The notes under the pieces were generated by a model. The model searched no databases. It saw nothing but the letters and a program-made list of their open reading frames with translations, and was not told the DNA's origin. A DNA stretch of 64,000 bases from Microbacterium sp. SORGH_AS_0862 (lineage in GTDB: Bacteria; Actinomycetota; Actinomycetes; Actinomycetales; Microbacteriaceae): contig NZ_JAUTAY010000001.1 of assembly GCF_030818795.1 (NCBI RefSeq), positions 806,001 through 870,000 on the forward strand, written 5' to 3'. Made by a program: the position numbers and the translations under genes. Shown here piece by piece: positions 17,686 to 26,302 of this stretch. Position 1 is the stretch's first letter. Every line of letters begins with the position of its first letter.

Positions 17686-18639
17686 TTACGTCAATTCGGC
17701 CACGTCGGACGGAGCGTTCTGCAATCCTGCGCTCTTGCGCGCACGGCGCGAGGCGACGATCGAATCCGCGCTCAGCAGGATGAGCGCCGCCCACACGAGC
17801 GCGAAGCCCGCCCACCGTCCGGCCGTCATCGGCTCGCCCAGCACCCACCACCCGATGAGGAACTGCAGCACGGGCGCGACGAACTGGACGATGCCGAGCA
17901 GCGTCAGAGGCGCCCGGCGCGCACCCGCGGCGAACAGCAGCAGCGGAACGGCCGTCACGACGCCTGCCAGCGCAAGGGCCACGGTGGTGCCCACGCCGGC
18001 GGAAGCGAAGCCCAGTCCCGTCGTCAGGCCCACCACGACGAGCTGCACGAGGGCGAGAGGGGTGAGCCAGAGCGATTCCAGCGTGAGCCCGCTGACCGCA
18101 TCCACGGATGGGCCGATCTTCTTCTTCACGAGCCCGTAGAAACCGAACGAGAACGCGAGGATGAGGGCGATCCAGGGCATGGCGCCGTAGCCGACCACGA
18201 TCACCACGACCGCGGCGGTGGCGAGACCGATCGCGACCCACTGCGTCGGACGCAGCCGCTCGCGCAGCACGAGCACGCCCAGCAACACCGTCACAATCGG
18301 GTTGATGAAGTACCCGAGGCTCGTCTCGATGACGTGGCCGCTCAGGGTGCCGATGAGATACGTCTGCCAGTTGACGTAGATCAGGATGCCGGCGAGCACC
18401 GTGAGGGCGACGGGCCGGCCTTGGCGCAGGATCGCACCGAGGCGCCGCCACGAGCGCGTCACCGCGATCAGGAGCGCACAGAACACCAGCGACAACAGGA
18501 TGCGCCACGCCACGATCTCGAACGCGCCCACGGGCGCCAGCAGCAGGAAGTACAGCGGCAGCACGCCCCACAGCAGGTATGCGGAGAAGGCATACAGGCC
18601 GCCGGCGAGGCTCTGCTCGGTGGGAGTGCGCGGGTTCAC
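17686..18639 (-). CDS. rarD: RarD/EamA-family drug/metabolite transporter
   Basis: 317-aa membrane protein with ten predicted helices in two EamA repeats. The start SLAGGLYAFSAYLLWGVLPLYF and the segments LIYVNWQTYLIGTLSGHVIETSLGYFINP are RarD-specific (quoted as landmarks). The substrate of RarD proteins is not established. The GTG at 18639 lies 6 bases after TAGGCT, so the mRNA is probably leaderless. Its end is 160 bp from the binding-protein gene on the same strand, which has its own leader and ribosome-binding site. Confidence 0.85.
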   Translation of the reverse strand: MNPRTPTEQSLAGGLYAFSAYLLWGVLPLYFLLLAPVGAFEIVAWRILLSLVFCALLIAVTRSWRRLGAILRQGRPVALTVLAGILIYVNWQTYLIGTLSGHVIETSLGYFINPIVTVLLGVLVLRERLRPTQWVAIGLATAAVVVIVVGYGAMPWIALILAFSFGFYGLVKKKIGPSVDAVSGLTLESLWLTPLALVQLVVVGLTTGLGFASAGVGTTVALALAGVVTAVPLLLFAAGARRAPLTLLGIVQFVAPVLQFLIGWWVLGEPMTAGRWAGFALVWAALILLSADSIVASRRARKSAGLQNAPSDVAELT

Positions 18640-18645
18640 CGATCC

Positions 18646-18651
18646 AGCCTA
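18646..18651 (-). promoter_or_regulatory. -10 box of leaderless rarD transcript
   Basis: TAGGCT on the minus strand, 6 bases before the GTG at 18639; identical hexamer and spacing to the GuaB3 promoter. Confidence 0.55.
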
Positions 18652-18688
18652 GAACCGCGGGCACGCAGTGGCGCGCGCCCGCAACGAA

Positions 18689-18720
18689 CGAAGCCCCCGA
18701 CCGAACGGCCGGGGGCTTCG
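18689..18720 (-). terminator. Terminator of groES
   Basis: 11-bp perfect arms CGAAGCCCCCG / CGGGGGCTTCG, starting 11 bases after the groES stop. Confidence 0.85.
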
Positions 18721-18731
18721 AGCAGGCGATG

Positions 18732-19028
18732 TCAGCGGACGACGACCGCGAGCACGTCGCGCGCGGAGAGCACGAGGTACTCGTCGGCGCCGAACTTGAC
18801 CTCGGTGCCGCCGTACTTGCTGTAGATCACGCGGTCGCCGACGGCGACGTCGAGCGGAACACGGTTGCCGTTGTCGTCGATGCGGCCGGGGCCCACGGCC
18901 ACGACCTCGCCCTCCTGGGGCTTCTCCTTGGCGGTGTCGGGGATGACCAGGCCACTAGCGGTGGTCTGCTCGGCCTCGACCTGCTGGATGACGATGCGGT
19001 CCTCGAGCGGCTTGATGGAAACCGACAC
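18732..19028 (-). CDS. groES: Co-chaperonin GroES
   Basis: 98-aa Hsp10, forming the heptameric lid of the GroEL folding chamber. Begins [20 protein letters not shown], contains the mobile-loop region [20 protein letters not shown] and ends with [25 protein letters not shown] (landmarks). The GTG at 19028 has AGAGG 7 bases upstream. No groEL follows; a terminator lies directly downstream, so the chaperonin gene must be elsewhere, as in other Microbacteriaceae. Control by HrcA is indicated by a CIRCE element overlapping the start of transcription. Confidence 0.97.
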   Translation of the reverse strand: MSVSIKPLEDRIVIQQVEAEQTTASGLVIPDTAKEKPQEGEVVAVGPGRIDDNGNRVPLDVAVGDRVIYSKYGGTEVKFGADEYLVLSARDVLAVVVR

Positions 19029-19070
19029 GGTCTACCTCTTCTTTCTCGCTTCGTGAAACGGAAGACTCAG

Positions 19071-19097
19071 TTAGCACCCTCACACCGAGAGTGCTAA
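19071..19097. promoter_or_regulatory. CIRCE element (HrcA operator)
   Basis: TTAGCACCC-N9-GAGTGCTAA matches the CIRCE consensus at 17 of 18 arm positions. It lies just downstream of the groES -10. Confidence 0.92.
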
Positions 19098-19102
19098 TGG
19101 CA

Positions 19103-19131
19103 AGTCTAGAGGCGTCCTGGCACTCGTGCAA
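19103..19131 (-). promoter_or_regulatory. groES promoter
   Basis: Minus-strand TTGCAC (19126-19131), 17-base spacer, TAGACT (19103-19108). Transcription would start inside the CIRCE element. Confidence 0.75.
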
Positions 19132-19143
19132 CGCGAGTGCCAA
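19117..19143. promoter_or_regulatory. Second, degenerate CIRCE-like element
   Basis: CTGGCACTC-N9-GAGTGCCAA has the CIRCE layout (9-9-9) with the core GCACTC/GAGTGC intact and the outer bases changed. It covers the groES -35 and abuts the divergent methyltransferase promoter. Confidence 0.55.
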
Positions 19144-19157
19144 CACGACGTCACGCC

Positions 19158-19163
19158 TAGGCT
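19158..19163 (+). promoter_or_regulatory. -10 box of leaderless methyltransferase gene
   Basis: TAGGCT ends 6 bases before the ATG at 19170. The six bases are GGAGCG, so a Shine-Dalgarno role is also conceivable but too close. Confidence 0.5.
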
Positions 19164-19169
19164 GGAGCG

Positions 19170-20358
19170 ATGGAGATGAGCGAGCTGCGCGCCCTTCTCA
19201 CCCCCGAAGGCCTGCGCCTGCTGGATGAGACGGGGCCGATCGAGTCGACGGCCGCGGTCGCCGCGGCCGTGAGCAGGCTCCGCGCCGCGGGACACGGTCC
19301 CGACCTCGTCTCGGCCGTGGTCAGTCAGGCGCGACTCCGCTCCCGTGCCGCGGCGAAGTTCGGGCCCTTCGCCGGGCGGATGCTCTTCACTCCCGCCGGC
19401 CTCGAGCAGGCCACGCGCCTGAGCGTGGCGGCCCGCCACGCTGGACGCTTCCGGGATGCGGGACGCCGCCGGATCGCTGATCTCGGATGCGGCATCGGCG
19501 GCGACGCCCTGGGGTTCGCAGCCCTCGGGCTCGAGGTCACCGCCGTCGACGCCGACGAGCTGACCGCGGCCGTCGCCGCCTACAACCTGGCGCCCTTCGC
19601 CGACACCGTCACGGTCTCGCACGCACGCGCAGAGGATGTCGATCTCGCGGACAGGGATGCGGTGTGGCTCGACCCTGCACGCCGCCCGGTCGGCGGGTCC
19701 CACAGCGATCGGCTGCGCGCAGACGAGTACAGCCCCGCGCTCAACTGGGCGTTCGAGATCGCCGAGCGGATCCCGACCGGCATCAAGCTGGGTCCCGGCT
19801 TCGACCGCGACAGCATCCCCCGGGATGTCGAGGCGCAGTGGATCAGTGTGGACGGCTCGACGATCGAGCTCGTGCTCTTCTCCCGGGAGCTGGCCCGCGA
19901 CGGCGTACGGCGCGCAGCGCTCGTCGTCCGCGGCGACCAGGTGCACGAGCTCACATCCGCCCACGACGCCGAGGACGTCGACCCCCGCCCGCTCGGCGCC
20001 TTCCTGCATGAGCCCGACGGCGCCGTGATCCGGCTCCCGCCTGATCGGCGACGTCGCCCGCTCACTGGATGCGGGCACGCTCGACGAACGCATCGCGTAC
20101 CTCACCTCGGACCAGCCGGTGACGAGCCCGTTCGTGCAGAGCTTCCGCGTGCGCGAACAACTCCCCGCCGATGAGAAGAAGCTCGCCCGCGCCCTCCGCG
20201 AGCGCGGTGTCGGGACGCTCGAGATCAAGAAACGCGGCGTCGATGTAGACCCGGCGAAGCTGCGCACCCGACTCAAGCTCACGGGCGACGCGTCGGCGAC
20301 GCTGCTGCTGACGCGGATCGGCGACAAGCGGACGGCGATCCTGGCGGATCGCGTCTGA
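19170..20358 (+). pseudogene. THUMP-like class I SAM-dependent methyltransferase, frame interrupted
   Basis: Predicted RNA or small-molecule methyltransferase of the THUMP-like family found beside groES in Microbacteriaceae. The SAM site is clear: RRIADLGCGIGGDALGFAALG (motif I, about residue 105) and VTAVDADELTAAVAAYN (motif II). LDPARRPVGGSHSDR resembles the motif IV region. The frame breaks at 20036-20038: the run CCC should be CC; then ...VIRLRLIGDVARSLDAGTL continues into QSFRVREQLPADEKKLARAL and the C-terminal EIKKRGVDVDPAKLRTRLKL domain, ending at 20358 (about 395 aa). With the extra C the protein stops at 20174. Probably an assembly error. Confidence 0.8.
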
Positions 20359-20592
20359 TCAGCCCTCGCCGACGACCCTGCGTCGTCGGAACATCGCCGC
20401 GGCGTACACGAACGCGACGGCGGCCGCGATCACGATCGCACCCGCCGCGACGACCGCCACCGCCCCCCAGAGCGCATCGCCCGCGAGAAACGCCGACACA
20501 GCGATGAACACCGCGCTCGGCACCAGCATGCAGGCCAGAACCCCGGCCGTGACCACGACCACAGGGTTGATTCGTCCCCACTCGATCCCCAT
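20359..20592 (-). CDS. Small two-helix membrane protein
   Basis: 77-aa protein of unknown function: MGIEWGRINP, then two hydrophobic helices (VVVVTAGVLACMLVPSAVFI and GAVAVVAAGAIVIAAAVAFV) and a basic tail MFRRRRVVGEG. The ATG at 20592 is preferred over one at 20604 because TATGTT lies exactly 7 bases before it. It is convergent with the methyltransferase, the stops touching. Confidence 0.65.
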   Translation of the reverse strand: MGIEWGRINPVVVVTAGVLACMLVPSAVFIAVSAFLAGDALWGAVAVVAAGAIVIAAAVAFVYAAAMFRRRRVVGEG

Positions 20593-20599
20593 GTCTGCG

Positions 20600-20605
20600 A
20601 ACATA
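20600..20605 (-). promoter_or_regulatory. -10 box of leaderless small membrane protein
   Basis: TATGTT on the minus strand, 7 bases before the ATG at 20592. It decides between two candidate starts. Confidence 0.45.
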
Positions 20606-20647
20606 TCAAGCCCGCCGGGGCCGAGTGCGCGTCTCCCATCGGGAGAA

Positions 20648-21226
20648 TCAGCCGATCCACCCCGATTGGATGCCGGCGTACATGAGCCATCCCGCGCTGT
20701 AGATCAACGAGAGCGCACCGAGCGAGACACCCCACGCCGCGATCGGGCGACTCTCCACGCACCCGCGCAACGACATGAGCCCGAGCACGACGGCTCCCAC
20801 GCCGATCGGGAAGCCCCAGCCGACCACGATGGCGACGATGAGAGCGACCACCGCGAAACCGAGGGACAGCGTCGCGAAGTTCGCGGGCGACGCCGCATCC
20901 GTCGTCGGCAGGGTTGCGGTCGTCGCCGGGAGCTCCTCATGCTGGGCGACCTGCTCCTGCACGTCGACGGGCGCCGTCGGCGGGCGGGTGAAGCCGCCGC
21001 GGTGCGTGCCCGGGAGGTCGGCGGCCTGCGTCGGGACGACGACGTCGTCCGACGGCGACTCGACACGCGCGGCGACCGGCCACGGCTCGGCGGTGGGTGG
21101 CTGCGGCGAGGGATCCAGAGCCGCAGCAGCGGCCAGCAGCGGCTGCGCGGCCGCCTCGTCCGGCGGGAACGACAACGAGAACGCCTCCGGCTCGTCCGGC
21201 GCGCCCTCCCCCCGTTCGCGGTTCAC
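20648..21226 (-). CDS. DUF4190-like membrane protein downstream of tsaD
   Basis: 192-aa protein. The first two thirds are an acidic, Pro/Ala-rich low-complexity region ([17 protein letters not shown] ... [19 protein letters not shown]), followed by helices [35 protein letters not shown] and [20 protein letters not shown]. This resembles DUF4190 proteins with a long cytoplasmic tail. The GTG at 21226 overlaps the tsaD stop (GTGA), so it is the last gene of the alr-tsaD run. Function unknown. Confidence 0.75.
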   Translation of the reverse strand: MNRERGEGAPDEPEAFSLSFPPDEAAAQPLLAAAAALDPSPQPPTAEPWPVAARVESPSDDVVVPTQAADLPGTHRGGFTRPPTAPVDVQEQVAQHEELPATTATLPTTDAASPANFATLSLGFAVVALIVAIVVGWGFPIGVGAVVLGLMSLRGCVESRPIAAWGVSLGALSLIYSAGWLMYAGIQSGWIG

Positions 21227-22285
21227 CGCTGCTCCGCCACCTGGATCTCGGTGACCGGCAGCGTCGAGTCCGCGCCGAAGCGGAGCGTCGACGGCGCGCG
21301 CCCTGCGGCGATGAGCTCGGCGGCCAGCACCGCGATCATCGCGCCGTTGTCGGTGCACAGGCTCAGCGGCGGGATGCGGACCGCGACGCCGGCCGCGGCG
21401 CCGGCCGCGGCGCCGCGCTCCAGAGCCACGTCGCGCAGCCGGCGATTGGCGATCACACCGCCGCCCAGCAGCAGGCGCGGCACGTCGTGGCGCGCGCACG
21501 CATCCAGCGCCTTCGTCACGAGCACGTCGACGACAGCCTCGCGGAAGGATGCGGCGACGTCGGGCACGGACGCATCCGGCGTCTGCTCGAGGTAACGCGC
21601 CACCGCCGTCTTCAGTCCCGAGAAGGAGAAGTCGTAGCGATGCTCGGCCATATCGGAGGCGCGGGAGAGCCCACGGGGGAAACGGATCGCGGTCGGATCG
21701 CCGTCGGCGGCGGCGCGGTCGATCTGCGGGCCTCCCGGGTAGGGCAGGCCCAGGATCCGCGCGACCTTGTCGAACGCCTCTCCTGCGGCGTCGTCCACCG
21801 TCTCGCCGAGCAGCTCCACATCGCTGGTGAGGTCGCGCACGAGCAGCAGGGAGGTGTGGCCGCCGCTGACGAGAAGCGCCACCGTCGGGTACTCCAGGGG
21901 CGCCGCATCCGCATCGAGGATGTCGGCCGCGATGTGGCCCACGAGGTGGTTGACCGCGTAGAGCGGCTTGCCGAGCCCCACCGCGAGCGCCTTCGCCGCC
22001 CCGACGCCGACCATGAGTGCGCCGGCGAGGCCCCGGACCCGACGTGACGGCGACGGCATCCAGGTCGTGAAGGCCGACGCCGGCCTCGGCGAGCGCTGCG
22101 CGGATCGCGGGCTGCAGCGCCTCGAGGTGCGCGCGCGCGGCGACCTCGGGGACGACGCCGCCGTAGCGGGCATGCTCGTCCATGGAGCTGGCGATCGTGT
22201 TCGTCAGCAGCTCGCGGCCGCGGACGATGCCGATGCCGGTCTCGTCGCAACTTGTCTCGATGCCGAGCACGAGAGGTCCGCTCAC
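21223..22285 (-). pseudogene. tsaD: tRNA N6-adenosine threonylcarbamoyltransferase TsaD, frame interrupted
   Basis: Catalytic subunit that transfers threonylcarbamoyl to A37 of ANN-decoding tRNAs; normally essential. [20 protein letters not shown] (start), [13 protein letters not shown], then after the break [30 protein letters not shown] and [14 protein letters not shown] are diagnostic. The frame is lost at 22031-22034, where a run of four C on the + strand should be three: [13 protein letters not shown] is read as [10 protein letters not shown]. Corrected length is about 353 aa. Since tsaB, tsaE and rimI are intact next to it, I treat this as a sequencing indel. The GTG at 22285 overlaps the rimI stop and has GGAGG 9 bases upstream. 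Confidence 0.9.
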
Positions 22286-22788
22286 GAGCACCATCCTCCG
22301 TTCACACCGGATGCGACCGCATCCTCGCCGCGCGCCGCCGCCCACGCCGGCACGTCCACGCGCATGACGATCGCGTCGACATCGTCGGGCTGGTAGTAGC
22401 GCGGACGCCGGCCCGCCTCGACGAAGCCCTCCGAGGCGTACAACCCCCGGGCGACGGGGTTGTCGTCGCGCACCTCGAGGAACACCTCGCGTACGCGTCG
22501 TTCGTGGGCCTTCGACAGGAGCGTGCGCAACAGGGCCCGTCCGAAGCCCCGTCCGCGGGACGACGCGTCCAGAGCGATCGTCTGGATGTCGCCGTCGCGC
22601 GCTCCCTCAGGCGCGCGCAATCCCGCGTAGCCGACGAGCCGGCCGCCGTGCTCCAGTGCGACGTAGTGCCCGTGCGGGGAGGCGAGCTCCTCGCGCATCA
22701 TGGCCTCGCTCCACGCGTCCGTGGGAAAGCTCGCCCGCTCCAGCCGCATGATCGCGTCGAGGTCGGCGGGTGTCGCCGGACGGATCAC
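22282..22788 (-). CDS. rimI: Ribosomal protein S18 alanine N-acetyltransferase-like GNAT (RimI)
   Basis: 168-aa GNAT enzyme that acetylates N-terminal alanine of S18 (or other substrates in actinobacteria). It shows [21 protein letters not shown], acetyl-CoA loop [18 protein letters not shown] (about 75-95) and [28 protein letters not shown], the typical RimI ending (landmarks). The GTG at 22788 overlaps the tsaB stop (GTGA). Its position between tsaB and tsaD is standard in actinobacteria. Confidence 0.92.
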   Translation of the reverse strand: MIRPATPADLDAIMRLERASFPTDAWSEAMMREELASPHGHYVALEHGGRLVGYAGLRAPEGARDGDIQTIALDASSRGRGFGRALLRTLLSKAHERRVREVFLEVRDDNPVARGLYASEGFVEAGRRPRYYQPDDVDAIVMRVDVPAWAAARGEDAVASGVNGGWCS

Positions 22789-23465
22789 GACCCCACCCGC
22801 TTCGGCGCGTGCGGGCTCGTGACGTCCGGAGAACGCAGATACAGCGGCTCGTCCGCGGCGATCGTGCGGCCGGCGGCGACGGCCCGCGCGCCGCACAGGG
22901 CCAGCACCGTGGCGGGGATCGCCGTCGCGTCGATGCGCGCAGCCCCGAGCGCCGTGAGCCGGTCGTCCAGCTCGTCACGCGGACTGAGGGCGGGACCGGT
23001 GACCCGCGCGGGCAGGCCGTCGTCGTCGAGGCCGCGGTAGATCGTGTACGCGTACTCCCGACGCCGTGCGTCGGTGACGACGGCGAACGTGCCGGCGTCG
23101 GCATCCTCCATCGCCGCCGCGAGGAGCACTCCCAGAGCGACGGCGTCGTGGCTGGCGACGGGCACCACCGGCACCCCGCGGGCGAGCGCGAACGCGCGTG
23201 CGGCGGCGATGCCGATCCGCAGGCCCGTGAAGGGGCCCGGGCCCATACCGGCGACGACATGCGTGATGCGCGCATCATCGGCCGCGCCGAGCCCCGAGCC
23301 GTGCGCTGCCGTGGTGCGCGCGGCCTCCGTCACCGTGAGCAGCAGGTCGCCGATGACCTCGGCGTGGCCGAGCGGGTTGTCGCTGGAGACCTCGGCGCGC
23401 ACGACGCCGTCGGGATCGATGACGGCGAGCGCCGTTCCGAGCGAGGTGTCGATGCCGAGGAACAC
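22785..23465 (-). CDS. tsaB: tRNA threonylcarbamoyladenosine biosynthesis protein TsaB
   Basis: 226-aa non-catalytic partner of TsaD. The start FLGIDTSLGTALAVID and the segment VVAGMGPGPFTGLRIGIAAARAFA (about residues 70-93) are diagnostic, along with HDAVALGVLL. The GTG at 23465 has GGAGGG only directly before it, too close for ribosome binding, but TACCCT lies 6 bases upstream, so this is better read as a leaderless start. It is 32 bp after tsaE. Confidence 0.93.
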   Translation of the reverse strand: MFLGIDTSLGTALAVIDPDGVVRAEVSSDNPLGHAEVIGDLLLTVTEAARTTAAHGSGLGAADDARITHVVAGMGPGPFTGLRIGIAAARAFALARGVPVVPVASHDAVALGVLLAAAMEDADAGTFAVVTDARRREYAYTIYRGLDDDGLPARVTGPALSPRDELDDRLTALGAARIDATAIPATVLALCGARAVAAGRTIAADEPLYLRSPDVTSPHAPKRVGS

Positions 23466-23471
23466 CCCTCC

Positions 23472-23477
23472 AGGGTA
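23472..23477 (-). promoter_or_regulatory. -10 box of leaderless tsaB transcript
   Basis: TACCCT on the minus strand, 6 bases before the GTG at 23465. It implies an internal promoter for tsaB-rimI-tsaD within the cluster. Confidence 0.5.
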
Positions 23478-23497
23478 ATGCGGCAGCGTCGCGGTGC

Positions 23498-24064
23498 TCA
23501 GACCGTGTGGTGCGTGATGGTCACCAGACGCGGCGTCTCGGCATCCAGGTCGTCGTTGTGGCGCTGATACGTGCCGCAGGCGCTGTCCACGCCGCGGCCG
23601 TCCCACTCGCGGTCGAGCTCGACCTCCCACCACGAGTCCGCGATCGCCTCGATGAGGCCGTGGCCCCATTCCACGACCACGACCGAGCCCGGCAGGTCGA
23701 TGTCGAGGTCGTCGAGCTCCGCCGCCGAACCCAACCGGTAGGCGTCCACGTGAACCAGGGGCGCCCCGCCGGTGAGGGAAGGATGCGTGCGGGCGATCAC
23801 GAACGTGGGGCTCTGAATCGGACCGCGCACGCCGAGACCCGCGGCGATCCCGCGGGTCAGGGTGGTCTTGCCGGCCCCCAGCGCCCCCGTCAGCACGACG
23901 ACGTCGCCCGCGTGCAGACGTTCCCCGATCTGCCGGCCCAGCTGCTCCATATCGTGCGGTGAGACGATCTCCCGTTCGCCGAGCAACTCGTCCATCGCCG
24001 GCTCACCGACCTTGTTCGTCATGCCGTGTGGAACACCGGCGGTGCCGGATTCATGCCCGCTCAT
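23498..24064 (-). CDS. tsaE: tRNA threonylcarbamoyladenosine biosynthesis ATPase TsaE
   Basis: P-loop ATPase supporting TsaB/TsaD in t6A synthesis. Walker A LTGALGAGKTTLTRGIAAGL (about residues 60-79), then SPTFVIARTH, VHVDAYRL and VVVEWGHGL are the family motifs. 188 aa from the ATG at 24064, which overlaps the alr stop (ATGA); in-frame ATGs at MTNKVGEP and MDELLGER are possible later starts, and the usual family length of about 150-165 favours one of these. The C-terminal tail after WWEVELDRE is lineage-specific. Confidence 0.92.
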   Translation of the reverse strand: MSGHESGTAGVPHGMTNKVGEPAMDELLGEREIVSPHDMEQLGRQIGERLHAGDVVVLTGALGAGKTTLTRGIAAGLGVRGPIQSPTFVIARTHPSLTGGAPLVHVDAYRLGSAAELDDLDIDLPGSVVVVEWGHGLIEAIADSWWEVELDREWDGRGVDSACGTYQRHNDDLDAETPRLVTITHHTV

Positions 24065-25185
24065 CGCTCGAGCTGGTGCCGCGGCACACGTGCACCGATG
24101 CGCGTGACGATCTCGTAGTTGATGGTGCCTGCGGCGATCGCCCAGTCGGTCGCGGAGGGTACGCCGAGGGTCGGATCGCCGAAGAGCACGACCTCATCGC
24201 CCACGTGCACGTCGGCGTCGCCGACGTCGACGACGAACTGATCCATCGCGATGCGTCCGGCGACACGATGACGCTCGCCCGCGATGCGCACCGGCCCCGC
24301 GCCGGAAGCCTGGCGCGGTACCCCGTCGGCATACCCCAGCGGCACGAGCGCGAGCGTCGTGTCGCCGTCGGTGCGGTAGTCGTACCCGTACGAGACGCCC
24401 TGCCCCGCCCGGACGCGCCTGACGGCCGCGACGGCCGCGCGCAGCGTCATGGCCGGGCGCAGGCCCAGATCGGCCGAGGAGCGATCGTCGAAAGGCGACA
24501 GGCCGTAGATGCCGATCCCGATGCGCACGCAGTTCAGGCGGGTCTGCGGCAGGGCGAGCGCGGCGTGGGTGGCGGCGATGTGACGCAGGCGCGGAGTCAG
24601 TCCCGCGGCGGATGCAGCGGCGACCGCATCCTCGAAGCGCGCGAGCGCCGCCAGGTCGTCCTCGGCGGAGGCGTTGGAGAGGTGGCTGAAGATGCCGATC
24701 ACGCGCACCCGACCCAGCCGCTCCCACCGGGCGGCCTCCGCGAACAACGCGGCGTAGTCGGCGGGCGAGGCGCCGTTGCGCCCCAGTCCGGTCTCGAGCT
24801 TGAGGTGCAGCACGGCGGGTCGCTCGCCGCTTCCAGCGGCGGCCGCCGCGTTCAGCTGATCGAGGTTCGAGATCCCCAGCTCGATGCCGCGCTCGACCGC
24901 TTCGCCGAAGGAGGCGCCAGGGGCGTGCAACCAGGCCAGGATGGGGGCGTCGATCCCGGCGCGCCGCAGCGCCAGCGCCTCGGCGACGTCGGCGACACCG
25001 ATGCGCGTCGCGCCGCCGGCGAGCGCCGCCGCGGCGGAGCGCGCGGCTCCGTGCCCGTACCCGTCGGCCTTGACGACGGCGATGACCTCGACACCCGTCA
25101 GTCGCCGCAGATGACGCACGTTGTCGGCGATCGCCTCGACATCGATCACCGCTTCTCGCATGACCCCGGCCGGCAGCGTACTCAT
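24061..25185 (-). CDS. alr: Alanine racemase
   Basis: PLP enzyme producing D-alanine for peptidoglycan. The PLP lysine motif VIAVVKADGYGHGA is at about residues 36-49. HLKLETGLGRNG, GIFSHLSNASAEDD and the second catalytic tyrosine region GQGVSYGYDYRTDGDTTLAL with LGYADGVPR follow; the C-terminal beta-domain contains RIAMDQFVVDVGD. 374 aa, normal length. The ATG at 25185 has GGGAGG 4 bases upstream. It is the first of a tightly overlapping run alr-tsaE then tsaB-rimI-tsaD. Confidence 0.96.
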   Translation of the reverse strand: MSTLPAGVMREAVIDVEAIADNVRHLRRLTGVEVIAVVKADGYGHGAARSAAAALAGGATRIGVADVAEALALRRAGIDAPILAWLHAPGASFGEAVERGIELGISNLDQLNAAAAAGSGERPAVLHLKLETGLGRNGASPADYAALFAEAARWERLGRVRVIGIFSHLSNASAEDDLAALARFEDAVAAASAAGLTPRLRHIAATHAALALPQTRLNCVRIGIGIYGLSPFDDRSSADLGLRPAMTLRAAVAAVRRVRAGQGVSYGYDYRTDGDTTLALVPLGYADGVPRQASGAGPVRIAGERHRVAGRIAMDQFVVDVGDADVHVGDEVVLFGDPTLGVPSATDWAIAAGTINYEIVTRIGARVPRHQLER

Positions 25186-25231
25186 GGGACCTCCCGTCGC
25201 CGCATCCAAGGTACCGGGTGACGCGGGACGC

Positions 25232-25801
25232 TCAGCGCCGCCACTTGGGCACGGGAGGCTGCCATGCGGCGAACCCCGCGAGCAGCGCCGCCGGGTCCAC
25301 GGCGATCCCGAGCGTGTCGCGGAAGGCCGGGGTCAGGAAGCCGGCCTCGACCATGGCGTCCAGCATCGCCCCCAGGGGCGCCCAGTAGCCGTCGACGTCG
25401 TAGAGCGCGATTGGTTTGCGGTGCAGACCCAATTGCAGCCAGGTCCAGGCTTCGAAGAGCTCCTCGAGCGTGCCCGCCCCGCCGGGGAGGGCGACGAATG
25501 CGTCGGCGAGCTGCGCCATCCGCGTCTTGCGCTCGTGCATGTCGGTGACGATCTCGAGCCGGGTGAGGCCGGGGTGGGCGAGTTCCGCATCCACCAGAGC
25601 CTGCGGGATCACCCCGTGCACCTCCCCGCCTGCGGCGAGGGCCGCATCCGCGACGACCCCCATGAGTCCGGCACGCCCACCGCCGTACACGAGTCCGACG
25701 CCGGATGCGGCGAGCGCCTCCCCCACCGCGGCGGCGGCTTCGGCGTAGGCCGGCGAGGCGCCGAGGGCGGAGCCGGTGTAGACGGCGACGCGCGCGATCA
25801 T
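25232..25801 (-). CDS. LOG-family protein (cytokinin riboside phosphoribohydrolase-like)
   Basis: 189-aa Rossmann-fold protein of the LOG/TIGR00730 family, which hydrolyses nucleoside 5'-monophosphates of cytokinin type or AMP/IMP to base plus ribose 5-phosphate. Diagnostic motifs: [18 protein letters not shown] and the catalytic [16 protein letters not shown] (PGGxGTxxE). Its ATG at 25801 overlaps the acpS stop (ATGA), so the two are coupled. The physiological substrate here is not known. Confidence 0.9.
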   Translation of the reverse strand: MIARVAVYTGSALGASPAYAEAAAAVGEALAASGVGLVYGGGRAGLMGVVADAALAAGGEVHGVIPQALVDAELAHPGLTRLEIVTDMHERKTRMAQLADAFVALPGGAGTLEELFEAWTWLQLGLHRKPIALYDVDGYWAPLGAMLDAMVEAGFLTPAFRDTLGIAVDPAALLAGFAAWQPPVPKWRR

Positions 25802-26157
25802 GCCGGCGCCGCCTCGGCGACGACGTACGCCGTTGCGAGTCCGGCGTCGTGGCTCATCGACAGGTGCAGCGCCACGATGCCGCGTGCCGAGACGATCTCG
25901 GCCGTCGATCCCGTCAGCGTGAAGATCGGCCGGCCCGAGGGTTCCGACGCCACCTCGATCTCGACCCAGTGCACGCCGTCCGACCCACCCAGCGCCTTGA
26001 TCAGCGCCTCCTTCGCGGCGTACCGCGCGGCGAGAGACCGCGGCTTCAGCACGCGCTCCGCCGGCGAGAAGAGGCGGGTGAGCAGGCCAGGGGTGCGCGC
26101 GAGCGTGCGCTCGAACCGCGGCACGTCGACCATGTCGACGCCGATTCCGACGATCAT
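25798..26157 (-). CDS. acpS: Holo-[acyl-carrier-protein] synthase
   Basis: 119-aa phosphopantetheinyl transferase activating ACP. Conserved [18 protein letters not shown] (Mg-binding Asp), [23 protein letters not shown] and [16 protein letters not shown] are present. The ATG at 26157 has GGGAGGG 4 bases upstream. It lies 145 bp after glmS, beyond the strong glmS hairpin, and starts the acpS-LOG pair. Confidence 0.95.
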   Translation of the reverse strand: MIVGIGVDMVDVPRFERTLARTPGLLTRLFSPAERVLKPRSLAARYAAKEALIKALGGSDGVHWVEIEVASEPSGRPIFTLTGSTAEIVSARGIVALHLSMSHDAGLATAYVVAEAAPA

Positions 26158-26251
26158 GTGCCCTCCCGGATGCGGCGGCTCGCCGCATCCGCCACCCTAT
26201 CCGCGCCCCGGATGCCCGAGATGCGTCGCCGTTGCGCGACTGCCTCAGAAA

Positions 26252-26290
26252 TGCGCAAGCGCGCCTGTTCATCACAGGCGCGCTTGCGCA
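26252..26290 (-). terminator. Strong hairpin terminator of glmS
   Basis: 17-bp perfect arms (26252-26268 and 26274-26290, core GCGCAAGCGCGCC) with loop TCATC, 12 bases after the glmS stop. Confidence 0.85.
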
Positions 26291-26302
26291 GAAGTGTGGC
26301 CC

